Below are positions 7,725-15,240 of a stretch of 15,343 bases of DNA, in pieces. The stretch comes from JBBIVP01 sp037439705 [NCBI: bacterium] (GTDB taxonomy: Bacteria; JBBIVP01). A program made the position numbers and the translations under genes. The notes beneath the pieces are model-generated. The model searched no databases. It saw only the letters and a program-made list of their open reading frames with translations, and was not told the DNA's origin. The stretch is taken from the NCBI GenBank assembly GCA_037439705.1, contig JBBIVP010000023.1, forward strand, positions 1-15,343. The letters are read 5' to 3'. Position 1 is the first letter of the stretch; every line of letters begins with the position of its first letter.

Positions 7725-8116
7725 TCTTTTTCTTCTGGGGGACTCTCTTCCTTTTTCTCTTCTTTTGCTGACTCAGTAAGTAACTCCTTCACCTTTGCCT
7801 TTTTCCCTACCTTTTCTCTCAGGTAATAAAGCCTTGCTCTTCTAACCTTTCCTCTTCTCAGAACCTCTATTTTCTCAATGAACGGTGAATGAAGCGGAAA
7901 TGTTCTCTCCACACCAACACCGTAAGAAATTTTTCTTACCGTAAAAGTAGCACCTGTTCCGCTTCCTCTCTTTCTTATCACCACACCATCAAAAGGTTGA
8001 ATCCTTTCTTTATCTCCTTCCTTGATCCTGAAATAAACCCGGATGGTATCACCCTGTCTGAATTCAGGAAGGTCTGGTCTTAAAAATGGCCTCTCAACCT
8101 CAATAAGTTTATTCAT
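7721..8116 (-). CDS. rplS: 50S ribosomal protein L19
   Basis: L19 lies at the 30S-50S interface of the ribosome. The ATG at 8116 ([19 protein letters not shown]) matches the family start and has an excellent AAGGAGGTAAAAAA leader, so I reject the longer frame that reaches 8170. Conserved blocks include FRQGDTIRV (19-27), QPFDGVVI (40-47), [15 protein letters not shown] (64-78) and [12 protein letters not shown]. At 131 residues it is longer than the usual ~115 because of a charged tail ([14 protein letters not shown]) that ends by overlapping the ATPase start by four bases. The trmD-rplS pairing is typical of bacteria, but here a 165-bp gap with its own candidate promoter separates them. Confidence 0.96.
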   Translation of the reverse strand: MNKLIEVERPFLRPDLPEFRQGDTIRVYFRIKEGDKERIQPFDGVVIRKRGSGTGATFTVRKISYGVGVERTFPLHSPFIEKIEVLRRGKVRRARLYYLREKVGKKAKVKELLTESAKEEKKEESPPEEKE

Positions 8117-8141
8117 TTTTTTACCTCCTTTTGGTTTTAAG

Positions 8142-8170
8142 AGTTTATTATTATATCCTCTACTTGTCAA
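8142..8170 (-). promoter_or_regulatory. Candidate rplS promoter in the trmD-rplS gap
   Basis: On the minus strand a consensus TTGACA (8170-8165) is followed 17 bp later by TAAACT (8147-8142). A perfect TATAAT also lies at 8155-8150, only 9 bp from the TTGACA, so exact use is unclear. The leader would carry AAAACCAAAAGGAGG just before the rplS ATG. The rest of the gap (8171-8281) holds no gene that I can see. Confidence 0.45.
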
Positions 8171-8281
8171 GGAGATGGGACTCTTCCAGGTTAAAACATG
8201 GAAAAGGGGGTAAAAGAAAAAACCTTAACCACTCAGACCTCGCCCCCCATCAACTTCAAATCAACTTTTAAAAAGTGAATA

Positions 8282-9025
8282 CTATTTTTTAACCGATGAG
8301 TTTTCTTTAAGTTTTTTCAGGCTCTCGAGTTCTTCTTGTGTAAGTAATTCCTCTCTTATAATTTCGGGTCGCCTTTTTAGGGTTCTTTCAATGGTTTTCA
8401 TCATTCTCCATTTTCTTATTTCCTTGTGATTTCCGGAAAGTAAAACCTCAGGGACGGATATACCTCTGAAAACAGCGGGTCTTGTCCACTGAGGATAATC
8501 AAGAAGTCCCCTTGAAAAACTATCCTCCTCAACGCACTTCCTGTTACCGACAACTCCTGGCACATACCTTGAAACCGCATCAATCAGAACTGCTGCTGCG
8601 GGTTCTCCTCCCGTAAGTATATAATCGCCAATGGAAATCAAATCCTCGCAGAAATGCTCAAGAATCCTCTCATCTATTCCTTCATACCTTCCACAGAGAA
8701 TTATTATTTCTTCATATTCGGAAAGTTCTTTCACAATCTTCTGATTCAGTAATCTTCCAGCAGGAGTCATAGCGATAACCCTCTGTTTTCTCTCAGGATT
8801 TATAATGCTTTCAATGGCTTTTACAATGGGCTCCGGCTTCAACACCATTCCTCCTCCACCTCCGTAAGGAAGGTCATCAACGGTTTTATGAAGGTCTTCT
8901 GCAAAATCTCTGATATTTATGATTTCTATTTTTACATCTCCTCTTTCAACAGCCTTTCCAAGGATGCCTACACTCAAAGGTCCATCAAAGTATTTCGGAA
9001 GGATAGTTAAGATGTAAAACTTCAT
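8282..9025 (-). CDS. trmD: tRNA (guanine-N1)-methyltransferase TrmD
   Basis: TrmD methylates G37 of tRNAs that have G36, using S-adenosylmethionine, and so prevents +1 frameshifting. The 247-residue protein has the SPOUT trefoil-knot motifs: LCGRYEGIDER (108-118), SIGDYILTGGE (131-141) and the downstream YPQWTRP...VPEVLLSGNHKEI block. The start MKFYILTILPKYF is the family start. The ATG follows the phosphatidyltransferase stop by eight bases with a weak purine-rich site. rpsP and rimM, usual upstream neighbours, are absent and a lipid gene takes their place. The stop is TAG; 165 bp separate it from rplS. Confidence 0.97.
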   Translation of the reverse strand: MKFYILTILPKYFDGPLSVGILGKAVERGDVKIEIINIRDFAEDLHKTVDDLPYGGGGGMVLKPEPIVKAIESIINPERKQRVIAMTPAGRLLNQKIVKELSEYEEIIILCGRYEGIDERILEHFCEDLISIGDYILTGGEPAAAVLIDAVSRYVPGVVGNRKCVEEDSFSRGLLDYPQWTRPAVFRGISVPEVLLSGNHKEIRKWRMMKTIERTLKRRPEIIREELLTQEELESLKKLKENSSVKK

Positions 9026-9033
9026 ATTAAAAC

Positions 9034-9798
9034 TTACTTCTTTTCTCCTCTAAGGGAATTTATTGAATGAACTGCCCTCTGGTAAACTGTGATTGTGGCC
9101 ACAATGCATAAAAAAAGAAGGATAATTTTGAAGAAAAAATAATTTCCAAGTCCCAATGGTTTGTTTATTATGTGATACAAAATGGGCTCAAGCGTTGAAA
9201 CTCCTCCAAGATATATGATTCTTTCCGGTCTCTGCATCCATCCAACTGAACAATTAATACCAAGTGCCTCTGCCCTTGCCTTTGCATAACTTATGAGTTG
9301 AGAGGAAAGGAGTGTGAGAACCGCAACAACAAGCCAGAACGGCGATTTTCTAAAATAGTAGATTATTCCCGTATAAACCAGCCCTTCCGCAATCCTGTCC
9401 GAGAAGGAATCAAAGAAAGCCCCATCCCTGGTAACCATATTTTTCTTCCTCGCAATTCTTCCGTCAAGCAGGTCAAAAAAACCTGAAAGAAAAAGAAGCC
9501 ACCCTCCAAGTGGAAAATGACCCACTGCATATGATAGACCCGAAAAAAAACTTATTATTACAGAAAAACCTGTAACCTGATTGGGGGTTATCTTCAAACC
9601 GAGAATTGCCCTTTCCACAGGATAAGTAAGCCACATCCACCACTGCCTCAAAAACTGCCCGAGAAAGACAGAGGCTCCTCTTGACCATACTTCCTTATCA
9701 AAAATTTTATCCTTTCTCCACTGAAAAAAATAAAAGAGGGCCATTGAAAAAAGGAAGAAAGAGGGAATTATTATAAAAGCAAGCTCACTGGGCTTCAC
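9034..9798 (-). CDS. CDP-alcohol phosphatidyltransferase (PgsA or inositol-phosphate type)
   Basis: An integral membrane enzyme of phospholipid synthesis that transfers a phosphatidyl group from CDP-diacylglycerol to an alcohol. The signature D-x2-DG-x2-AR-x8-G-x3-D-x3-D is complete: D109, D112, G113, A116, R117, G126, D130, D134. There are about six membrane segments plus an extra hydrophobic N-terminus (6-26). The later segment SYAKARAEALG (170-180) followed by RPER (190-193) resembles phosphatidylinositol-phosphate and archaetidylinositol-phosphate synthases more than glycerophosphate-using PgsA. The start is GTG at 9798, 14 bp inside the end of the DUF4340 frame, with a weak ribosome-binding site. 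The fold is certain; the substrate is not. Confidence 0.85.
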   Translation of the reverse strand: MKPSELAFIIIPSFFLFSMALFYFFQWRKDKIFDKEVWSRGASVFLGQFLRQWWMWLTYPVERAILGLKITPNQVTGFSVIISFFSGLSYAVGHFPLGGWLLFLSGFFDLLDGRIARKKNMVTRDGAFFDSFSDRIAEGLVYTGIIYYFRKSPFWLVVAVLTLLSSQLISYAKARAEALGINCSVGWMQRPERIIYLGGVSTLEPILYHIINKPLGLGNYFFFKIILLFLCIVATITVYQRAVHSINSLRGEKK

Positions 9799-10003
9799 CT
9801 TTTTTCTCTTCTTCCTTATATTTCTCCTTATCTACCTCAAGTTTTCCTGTTATATCCGGTTTTGTAAGATAAACATAGGGTTCAGTTGAAAGTTTAAAAT
9901 AAACCCCTTCCTTTGAGGGAGAGAAAAGGACTTCAAGGGGACTTTCTCCTTCTGCAGTAATTTTTACTATGTACTGGGGATTATCAAGTCCATATTTTTT
10001 CAA
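9785..10003 (-). CDS. DUF4340 C-terminal portion, in frame after an internal stop
   Basis: This frame continues the DUF4340 protein immediately beyond the TAA at 10039-10037: the codons after the stop read VEKFVDDTPKDLKKYGLDNP, homologous to the internal repeats RDLKAVDFVDD...YGLSSP and EFGLEPP upstream. The only in-frame start is a TTG at 10003 with no usable Shine-Dalgarno, so independent translation looks poor; it probably represents the third repeat of one original protein. The tail is Lys/Glu-rich (KEKYKEEEKKGEAQ) and overlaps the phosphatidyltransferase start by 14 bp. No function is known. Readthrough, a recent nonsense mutation or a sequencing error are all possible. Confidence 0.55.
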   Translation of the reverse strand: MKKYGLDNPQYIVKITAEGESPLEVLFSPSKEGVYFKLSTEPYVYLTKPDITGKLEVDKEKYKEEEKKGEAQ

Positions 10004-10036
10004 GTCCTTTGGAGTATCATCTACAAATTTTTCTAC

Positions 10037-10039
10037 TTA
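10037..10039 (-). other. In-frame TAA interrupting the DUF4340 gene
   Basis: The stop lies between RDIRNV and VEKFVDD, where the homologous repeat upstream has an uninterrupted junction (RDLKAVDFVDD). The distance from this stop to the downstream frame is a multiple of three, so no frameshift is involved. A single C-to-T change from CAA (Gln) would explain it. Confidence 0.8.
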
Positions 10040-11158
10040 AACATTTCTTATATCCCTCAAAAGGTCTTCCACAACCCATCCTTTCGCCTTAATTTTTTCT
10101 GCACCTGCGGTCAAAAACCAGTTTTCCTCTCCTTCCTTTTCAAACATGAAATTCCCTTTTGGCGTTGATATTGTAAAATTCTTTGTTTTCCATGTATAAA
10201 ATGAAATGGGTTTCTTCTCCCTGAAATCATCGAGTTTTTTCATGCATTCATCATAGAGCGCAGAGCCTATTGAATAAACGGTTTTCTTCCCCTCCTTCAT
10301 CGCATATACGAGTTCCTCTTTATTCTTTTTGAACCTCTTCCCCAGTTTCAAAACCAATGGTTCCTTTTCCTTCCTTTGAACCTCAATAATCACATCCGGT
10401 GAGGAAAGCCCATAGATTTGAAGGTCTGAAGGTGAATCGTCAACAAAATCAACCGCTTTTAAATCCCTTATACTTGATACAAGCTTTGAAATCTGGTCGT
10501 TTGAACCCCTTACATTTTTTGGGAGGATTTTCCACTTCTCTTCTGTTTCTTTTTCAAAAATTATCTCCTCTTTACCCCTTTTTATTCTCATCTGAGAAAG
10601 CTCAGCAACAGAAAACTCCATGATTTTTTTATTCCTGTAATCCTTGATTTCTTTATTGAGGTCATTCAGTATGGAAGCACTGACAAGGTAGAGCTCTTCG
10701 TCTCCCTCTTTTGTGGCATAAGCAGAATATCCAATCGGAGCCTTCTTTCCGAGAAGGAGTTTATATTCTTTTCCATCTTTGTCCTTCAGGGTAATCATAA
10801 ATTCAGGAGGTTCAAGACCAAATTCTGATATGTTTTCCACCTCACTCTTTTTGAATCTCCGGGTGGGCTTTTCATCCTCAAGTTTCCTTGCTATTCCGTT
10901 GGGAATGTAAGGATCTGCTTCCGCCGATATAGGAGATGTAATTTCCCAGAAATCCTCACCCGCTTTTTTAAAATGGACCTCATCATTTCTTGACTGCCGT
11001 TTTATAGAAACCTCAAGGATATTGAGGCTGTTAAAATTAAACAATTTTTCTTCGGCTGTTTTTTTCTTTTTCTCAATGGTTTTAGATATATAAAGTCCTA
11101 TCCCTACAACAATTGCAATACCAAGTAATATGAGTGGAAGTCTGAAAATTTTAAGCAT
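10037..11158 (-). CDS. DUF4340 membrane-anchored protein, N-terminal portion (interrupted gene)
   Basis: A 373-residue frame with one N-terminal membrane anchor (about 7-25) and the rest predicted outside the cytoplasm. It consists of repeats characteristic of DUF4340: FGLEPPEFMITLKDKDGKEY...LYLV (113-160) and YGLSSPDVIIEVQRKEKEP...VYSI (249-297), each preceded by a W-x-I segment and a short acidic helix. A third repeat follows in the same frame beyond the TAA, so the intact protein would be about 457 residues. The gene starts three bases after the GldG-like gene, and DUF4340 genes are commonly seen after Gld-type ABC exporters, suggesting a shared role in an envelope complex. Ribosome-binding site weak. 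Molecular function unknown. Confidence 0.75.
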   Translation of the reverse strand: MLKIFRLPLILLGIAIVVGIGLYISKTIEKKKKTAEEKLFNFNSLNILEVSIKRQSRNDEVHFKKAGEDFWEITSPISAEADPYIPNGIARKLEDEKPTRRFKKSEVENISEFGLEPPEFMITLKDKDGKEYKLLLGKKAPIGYSAYATKEGDEELYLVSASILNDLNKEIKDYRNKKIMEFSVAELSQMRIKRGKEEIIFEKETEEKWKILPKNVRGSNDQISKLVSSIRDLKAVDFVDDSPSDLQIYGLSSPDVIIEVQRKEKEPLVLKLGKRFKKNKEELVYAMKEGKKTVYSIGSALYDECMKKLDDFREKKPISFYTWKTKNFTISTPKGNFMFEKEGEENWFLTAGAEKIKAKGWVVEDLLRDIRNV

Positions 11159-11161
11159 TTT

Positions 11162-12721
11162 TTAAAGGTTCTTTCTTGAAATCCACACGGAAATTCCAGC
11201 AATGAAGATAAGAACGGGAACGAAGATAGAAGTTATGTAAAATAATATCTTCCCGGCATTAGCACTCATGTTGAGTTCTCTTGCTTCCCTTTTCTTTGGT
11301 CCTATCGCCACAATATCTTCCTCCTGAGAAAGCCAGTTTAAAGAGTTCAAAAAAAGGTCACCGTTTCCTGAAAACTCAAAGAATGAATTTGAAGGAAAGT
11401 CTGAATCTCCAACCACAACTAACCTCATCCTCTTTTCCGGCTTTTTCTCTTCCTCGGATGGCACATTTTCTTCTTCTTTCTTCTTTTTTTCTGCAACCAT
11501 CATTAATGTAATTGGACCCCCTATCTCCTTTACATCATCAAATTTCAGTTCCTGTTTATCAATAACTTTTTCAAACAAGCTGTTCGGAATTGAACTTGCT
11601 ATGGCTGAAACTTCAATTCCTTCAGGAAGCTTAACTTTTGAAAGGGCTGAAGCAATTGGAAGGATTGAAGCGTAATTGAAATCTTTTGTTATTTCATGGG
11701 ATTCGTATTTTGTGATTACAGGCATTGTGAAGTGACCCCCGAAAAGCCTGGAAAGAGGGTCAATCACAAGTCCATTTGTATCAACCTTTATTCCGAACTC
11801 CTCAGCAAGCACCTCAAGTCCTGATTCTGTCAATGGGTCTAACATAAGCATAAGGGAACCATTTTTCTCAGCGAGATATTTACGGAGTGCTGAAATTTCT
11901 TCCGGAAGAAGCTTTTTCTTTGGACCCGCCACAATAAGTGTGGAACATTCGTTTTCCAGTTCCTCTCCCTTTTCAAAAAGGGTTATTTCCTTGACCTCCA
12001 TCCCCTGAGACTCAATTGCGGTCTTTGCTCTGGAATAACCATTTTCTCCAAAGTCTGATATTGATTTCTCGCCATGACCCGTGACGAAACATACGGTCTT
12101 TTTTGAGCCCCTTGTTATCTTCACAATAGCATTTGTAATCCCCTCTTCGGTTGCTTCTGTTGTTTTATTTTTTCTGTATATAGCCACAATTGTCCCGAAA
12201 GAACGGACATCGTGCTGTTGAGCAAGTCCTGGCGATTTCTCGGGGTCAATTAGTCTGTATTCAAAGTTCTTCGTCTCATAACTGTACTTCTCCAGAAGTT
12301 CCTTCGCATTCACCCAGTCAGGACTTCCTTCTTTAAAGAACCCGTAAATTGTAACTTTATCCTTTCCATTTCCTATTTCCTTAAGAACTTTCCTGGTCTT
12401 CGGGGAAAGACTGAAAATTTTTTCCTCTGTAAGGTCAACCCAGGTGTATCTTGAATTTAGAAGGATGTTGAGAAACACAAGGATTAAAAGGGAAAAAATA
12501 ATCGTGAAAAAGGCACTGCTACCATAAAGAAATGCCCTTCTTCTGACACTTGAACTCAATTCCTCCCTGTTAAAATAGAGGTAAAGGAGAAGGAAAAGAC
12601 AACCTATTGCAATAAGGGGTATCCAGGCATAAGGATAGTCTTTCAACATAAGAAGTGCTAAAAATCCTATAAATATAATGAAAATTCCTATTGTTCCTGC
12701 CCACTTCTTCAGAAATCCCAT
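11162..12721 (-). CDS. GldG-like ABC exporter auxiliary protein
   Basis: A 519-residue membrane protein of the GldG / ABC-type auxiliary family. Three N-terminal membrane segments (about 8-27, 31-50, 66-90) are followed by the typical YTWVDLTEEKIFSLSPKT entry (92-109) to a large extracytoplasmic domain, with VCFVTGHGEKSI (210-221) and VVVGDSDFPSN (435-445), and one C-terminal membrane segment (about 490-514). A low-complexity Lys/Glu insert lies at 411-431. The family contains no catalytic motif I recognise; the domain is thought to bind partners or substrate of the exporter. The ATG has a perfect GGAGGTGAT leader and follows the permease stop by four bases. In Bacteroidota, GldG serves gliding motility; elsewhere its role is unknown. 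Confidence 0.85.
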   Translation of the reverse strand: MGFLKKWAGTIGIFIIFIGFLALLMLKDYPYAWIPLIAIGCLFLLLYLYFNREELSSSVRRRAFLYGSSAFFTIIFSLLILVFLNILLNSRYTWVDLTEEKIFSLSPKTRKVLKEIGNGKDKVTIYGFFKEGSPDWVNAKELLEKYSYETKNFEYRLIDPEKSPGLAQQHDVRSFGTIVAIYRKNKTTEATEEGITNAIVKITRGSKKTVCFVTGHGEKSISDFGENGYSRAKTAIESQGMEVKEITLFEKGEELENECSTLIVAGPKKKLLPEEISALRKYLAEKNGSLMLMLDPLTESGLEVLAEEFGIKVDTNGLVIDPLSRLFGGHFTMPVITKYESHEITKDFNYASILPIASALSKVKLPEGIEVSAIASSIPNSLFEKVIDKQELKFDDVKEIGGPITLMMVAEKKKKEEENVPSEEEKKPEKRMRLVVVGDSDFPSNSFFEFSGNGDLFLNSLNWLSQEEDIVAIGPKKREARELNMSANAGKILFYITSIFVPVLIFIAGISVWISRKNL

Positions 12722-12725
12722 CTTA

Positions 12726-13493
12726 TCACCTCCATCTGTTCGACTCTATCGTTATATATGTTAAAAAAATGCCAAAGATTGTAAAACTCAAATAATAAAC
12801 GATGTCCCTTGTATCAATGAGACCCTTTGTGAAGTTGTTGAAGTGTTCAAAAAAGGAAAGATACGAAAATACCTTCTCGCCTATTTCTCCTGCTGCCTGA
12901 GAAGCCCACCCAATTAGCCAGAAGATCAAAAGCATGCTGAAACTGACAACCGCAGCAATCGCCTGATTTTCGGTTATTGCTGAAGCGAAAGTTCCAAGGG
13001 AGATAAAACTCGCTCCCATGAATATCAATCCAAGATAGGTGCTTAAAATAACTCCTTTTTCAGGATTTCCATATTTGAGGAGAATTACTGGAAACGGAAT
13101 GGTGAATGCTATCATCAAAAGGAAGAGAAGGAATGCGGAAAAGAATTTTCCAACAGTTATTTCAATTGAATTTATTGGAGAGGTATAAAGAAGTTCAGTT
13201 GTTCCCTGCCTCTTTTCCTCAGCAAAAAGCCTCATCGTCATTATCGGTACCAGAAGCATGAGGATTACGGATAAATTTCCATAAAGCGGTCTTATCACAA
13301 AATCCGTAAGATTGAGCCTTTCTGCAAACCACGGATACCTTGATGACATAAGCATCTGAATCATATAAGCCTTACAAATATTGAAAAACATATATCCGGC
13401 AAGGAATGTAAAAAAAGCGATCAGCACATAAGCAGTGGGGGAGTAAAAATAGGATTTAAATTCCTTTGCTGTCAAATAGAGAATTCGTTTCAT
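12726..13493 (-). CDS. ABC-2 type permease (GldF-like)
   Basis: A 255-residue membrane permease with about six membrane segments. The N-terminal KRILYLTAKEFKSYFYSPTAY region, the loop around MTMRLFAEEKRQGTTELLYTSPI (86-108), and the ELLYTSP coupling-helix motif are typical of ABC-2 and GldF-like exporters. It begins two bases after the ATPase stop with a GGAGGG ribosome-binding site and is followed at once by the GldG-like gene, so the three genes are one unit. It forms the pore, probably as a dimer with the ATPase. The exported substrate is not known. Confidence 0.9.
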   Translation of the reverse strand: MKRILYLTAKEFKSYFYSPTAYVLIAFFTFLAGYMFFNICKAYMIQMLMSSRYPWFAERLNLTDFVIRPLYGNLSVILMLLVPIMTMRLFAEEKRQGTTELLYTSPINSIEITVGKFFSAFLLFLLMIAFTIPFPVILLKYGNPEKGVILSTYLGLIFMGASFISLGTFASAITENQAIAAVVSFSMLLIFWLIGWASQAAGEIGEKVFSYLSFFEHFNNFTKGLIDTRDIVYYLSFTIFGIFLTYITIESNRWR

Positions 13494-13494
13494 T

Positions 13495-14415
13495 TCATCC
13501 CTCCTGAGAAATTCTTTTTATATAAATCTCCTCAAGGGTTGGAAGGTTTTCTTTCATCTCCACGAGTCTCATTCCGGATGATACAATTGTTTTAACAATC
13601 TCATCTCTCGGATCCGACCCCTTTGCACATTCAACAAGAAATTCGCCATCCTTTCTTTCCACTGCCTGAACCCCCTTCAACGATTTGAGAAGATTCAACA
13701 CAGCCTCCCTGTCTCCGTCTATCCTTAAAGAAAGCACAAGTTTTTCTCTCTCTTTTCTGTAAAGGTCTTCAAGTGAATCTTCAGCCACGAGCCTCCCCCT
13801 GTTTATTATAAGAACTCTTGAACATACCATCGTTACCTCAGGAAGTATGTGGGTTGAGAGAATAATTGTATGCTGTCCCTTCAAACTCTTTATGAAATTT
13901 CTTATTTCCATTATCTGCTGGGGGTCAAGTCCAAGTGTGGGTTCATCAAGAACAAGAACCTCCGGATTGTGAACGATAGCCTGAGCAATTCCAACCCTCT
14001 GTCTGTATCCCTTTGAAAGATTCTTTATAAGCCTCCCTCTCACCTCTTTCAAACCGCACTTCTCTATTACCTCTTCAATTGCCCTCTTCCTGTCTTTATT
14101 TGAAACCCCTTTTATCTTTGCTACGAAATCAAGATAGGAATAAACGCTCATATCAAGATAAAGGGGAGGGTGTTCAGGAAGGTACCCTGTTCTTCTTTTT
14201 ACCTCTAAGGGATGGCTCGTTACATCATATCCACAAACACTCGCTGTTCCAGAGGTGGGAGCAAGAAATCCTGTTATTATTCTCATTGTTGTTGTCTTAC
14301 CAGCCCCATTTGGACCAAGGAATCCGAGTATCTCACCCTTCTCTACTCTGAACGAGACATCCTCAATTCCTATTTTATCACCGTATTTTTTTGTTAAATT
14401 TTTAACCTCTATCAT
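13495..14415 (-). CDS. ABC transporter ATP-binding protein (GldA-like)
   Basis: A 306-residue cytoplasmic ATPase that powers the adjacent permease. Motifs: Walker A GPNGAGKT (34-41), GYLPEHPPLY (77-86, where E81 replaces the usual Q-loop Gln, a pattern seen in GldA-like and ABC-2 ATPases), signature LSKGYRQR (133-140), Walker B VLVLDEP (153-159) and switch His in STHI (H189). About 80 residues of C-terminal domain follow, as is common in ABC-2 exporters. The ATG at 14415 has a strong GGAGGAGG leader. It starts the four-gene cassette ATPase-permease-GldG-DUF4340 and lies 41 bp after the dsbA-like gene. Confidence 0.93.
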   Translation of the reverse strand: MIEVKNLTKKYGDKIGIEDVSFRVEKGEILGFLGPNGAGKTTTMRIITGFLAPTSGTASVCGYDVTSHPLEVKRRTGYLPEHPPLYLDMSVYSYLDFVAKIKGVSNKDRKRAIEEVIEKCGLKEVRGRLIKNLSKGYRQRVGIAQAIVHNPEVLVLDEPTLGLDPQQIMEIRNFIKSLKGQHTIILSTHILPEVTMVCSRVLIINRGRLVAEDSLEDLYRKEREKLVLSLRIDGDREAVLNLLKSLKGVQAVERKDGEFLVECAKGSDPRDEIVKTIVSSGMRLVEMKENLPTLEEIYIKRISQEG

Positions 14416-14429
14416 TTATCCTCCTCCAG

Positions 14430-14458
14430 AATAAAGATCTGAAAATTGATCTTTTATT
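14430..14458 (-). other. AT-rich stem-loop between the dsbA-like gene and the ABC cassette
   Basis: Arms AATAAAGATC (14430-14439) and GATCTTTTATT (14448-14458) pair with one bulge around an 8-base loop. It follows the dsbA-like stop directly. It lacks a GC-rich stem, so it is at best a weak terminator or an mRNA processing or stability element separating the two units. Confidence 0.35.
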
Positions 14459-15155
14459 ATTTTAGATATTTATCTATCACATTCTTAAAACTCTCAAAAG
14501 GAAGGGCACCCCTTACGACCTCACCCTCAAATGTGCTTCCACCCTTGTTCTTCCCTATGATGAAGGATGGTGTTCCCCTTATTCCATATTGACTTGCATC
14601 GTTCATATCCTTTGTTATCTCCGCATCCACATCTGCATCCTGCAGGCAGGATTCAAAATTCTTCATATTAAGCCCGAGTTGCTTGGCATGATTTCTTAAA
14701 TCATCAGGAGAGAGTTGCCCTGTTGAAAACAACAGGTCGTGCATCTCCCAGTATTTTCCCTGTTTTCCAGCGCAGTTTGCAGCTTTCGCTGCATCTCTTG
14801 CTAAATTGTGGAATGGAAGCGGATAATCTCTGAACACAAGTTTAACCTTCCCTGTATCAATGTACTCACTCTTTATCTGTGGAAGTGTTTGAAGGGCAAA
14901 CCTCCTGCAGAAAGGACACTGAAAATCACTGAATTCTACCATAATAACTGGAGCATCTTCTTTTCCTTTTACAGGGTCATCGTCAACAGATACGGTAATT
15001 TTCTCCGGGGGCATTTCAGGAATTGCAGGTTGTGGTCTCTCTGCCCTCCTTTCAGGAACAGATGGTTTCTTTGTATAGATTGCGATCGCCAGAGAGAATG
15101 TCATAATGGAAAAAAGTAAAATCAACCACACCACAATTCTGTCTATCGGCTTCAT
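14457..15155 (-). CDS. DsbA-family thioredoxin-fold protein, membrane-anchored
   Basis: A 232-residue thiol-disulfide oxidoreductase of the DsbA/thioredoxin-4 type. An uncleaved N-terminal membrane anchor (about 7-27, no lipobox Cys) is followed by a Pro-rich linker (31-50), then the thioredoxin fold with active site CPFC (80-83), FRDYPLPFH (108-116), and the cis-Pro loop GTPSF (P196). Two additional Cys (C128, C170) lie in the helical insert and could form a structural disulfide. It probably acts outside the cytoplasm in disulfide formation or exchange. The start has a strong AAGGAGGTAATGAG leader and its own promoter. No DsbB or VKOR partner is in the window. It may fold or oxidise envelope proteins, including the Cys-rich lipoprotein, but that is inference. 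Confidence 0.9.
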   Translation of the reverse strand: MKPIDRIVVWLILLFSIMTFSLAIAIYTKKPSVPERRAERPQPAIPEMPPEKITVSVDDDPVKGKEDAPVIMVEFSDFQCPFCRRFALQTLPQIKSEYIDTGKVKLVFRDYPLPFHNLARDAAKAANCAGKQGKYWEMHDLLFSTGQLSPDDLRNHAKQLGLNMKNFESCLQDADVDAEITKDMNDASQYGIRGTPSFIIGKNKGGSTFEGEVVRGALPFESFKNVIDKYLK

Positions 15156-15177
15156 CTCATTACCTCCTTTTTGGTTT

Positions 15178-15206
15178 TTTATACAACTTTATATTCCAAA
15201 TGTCAA
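15178..15206 (-). promoter_or_regulatory. Promoter of the dsbA-like gene and possibly the ABC cassette
   Basis: On the minus strand TTGACA (15206-15201), a 17-bp spacer and TATAAA (15183-15178) make the best promoter in the window. The resulting leader of about 15-20 bases begins near AAAACCAAAAAGGAGGTAA and includes the Shine-Dalgarno. Confidence 0.65.
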
Positions 15207-15240
15207 GATTTTTTCCTACTCTTGGTCAGCACATAATTAC

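Noticed and set aside
8117-8170. Longer rplS start
   Set aside because: The extra 18 codons cover the promoter and ribosome-binding site; the ATG at 8116 has a perfect Shine-Dalgarno and matches L19 proteins.
8223-8260. tRNA-like stretch (CTGAGTGGTTAAGG on the minus strand)
   Set aside because: It resembles the D-arm of a Leu/Ser tRNA, but there is no matching acceptor stem, anticodon arm or T-arm sequence around it.
8265-8284. Palindrome after trmD (ACTTTTTAAAAGT) as a terminator
   Set aside because: It has essentially no loop and no GC pairs, so it cannot form a stable terminator hairpin.
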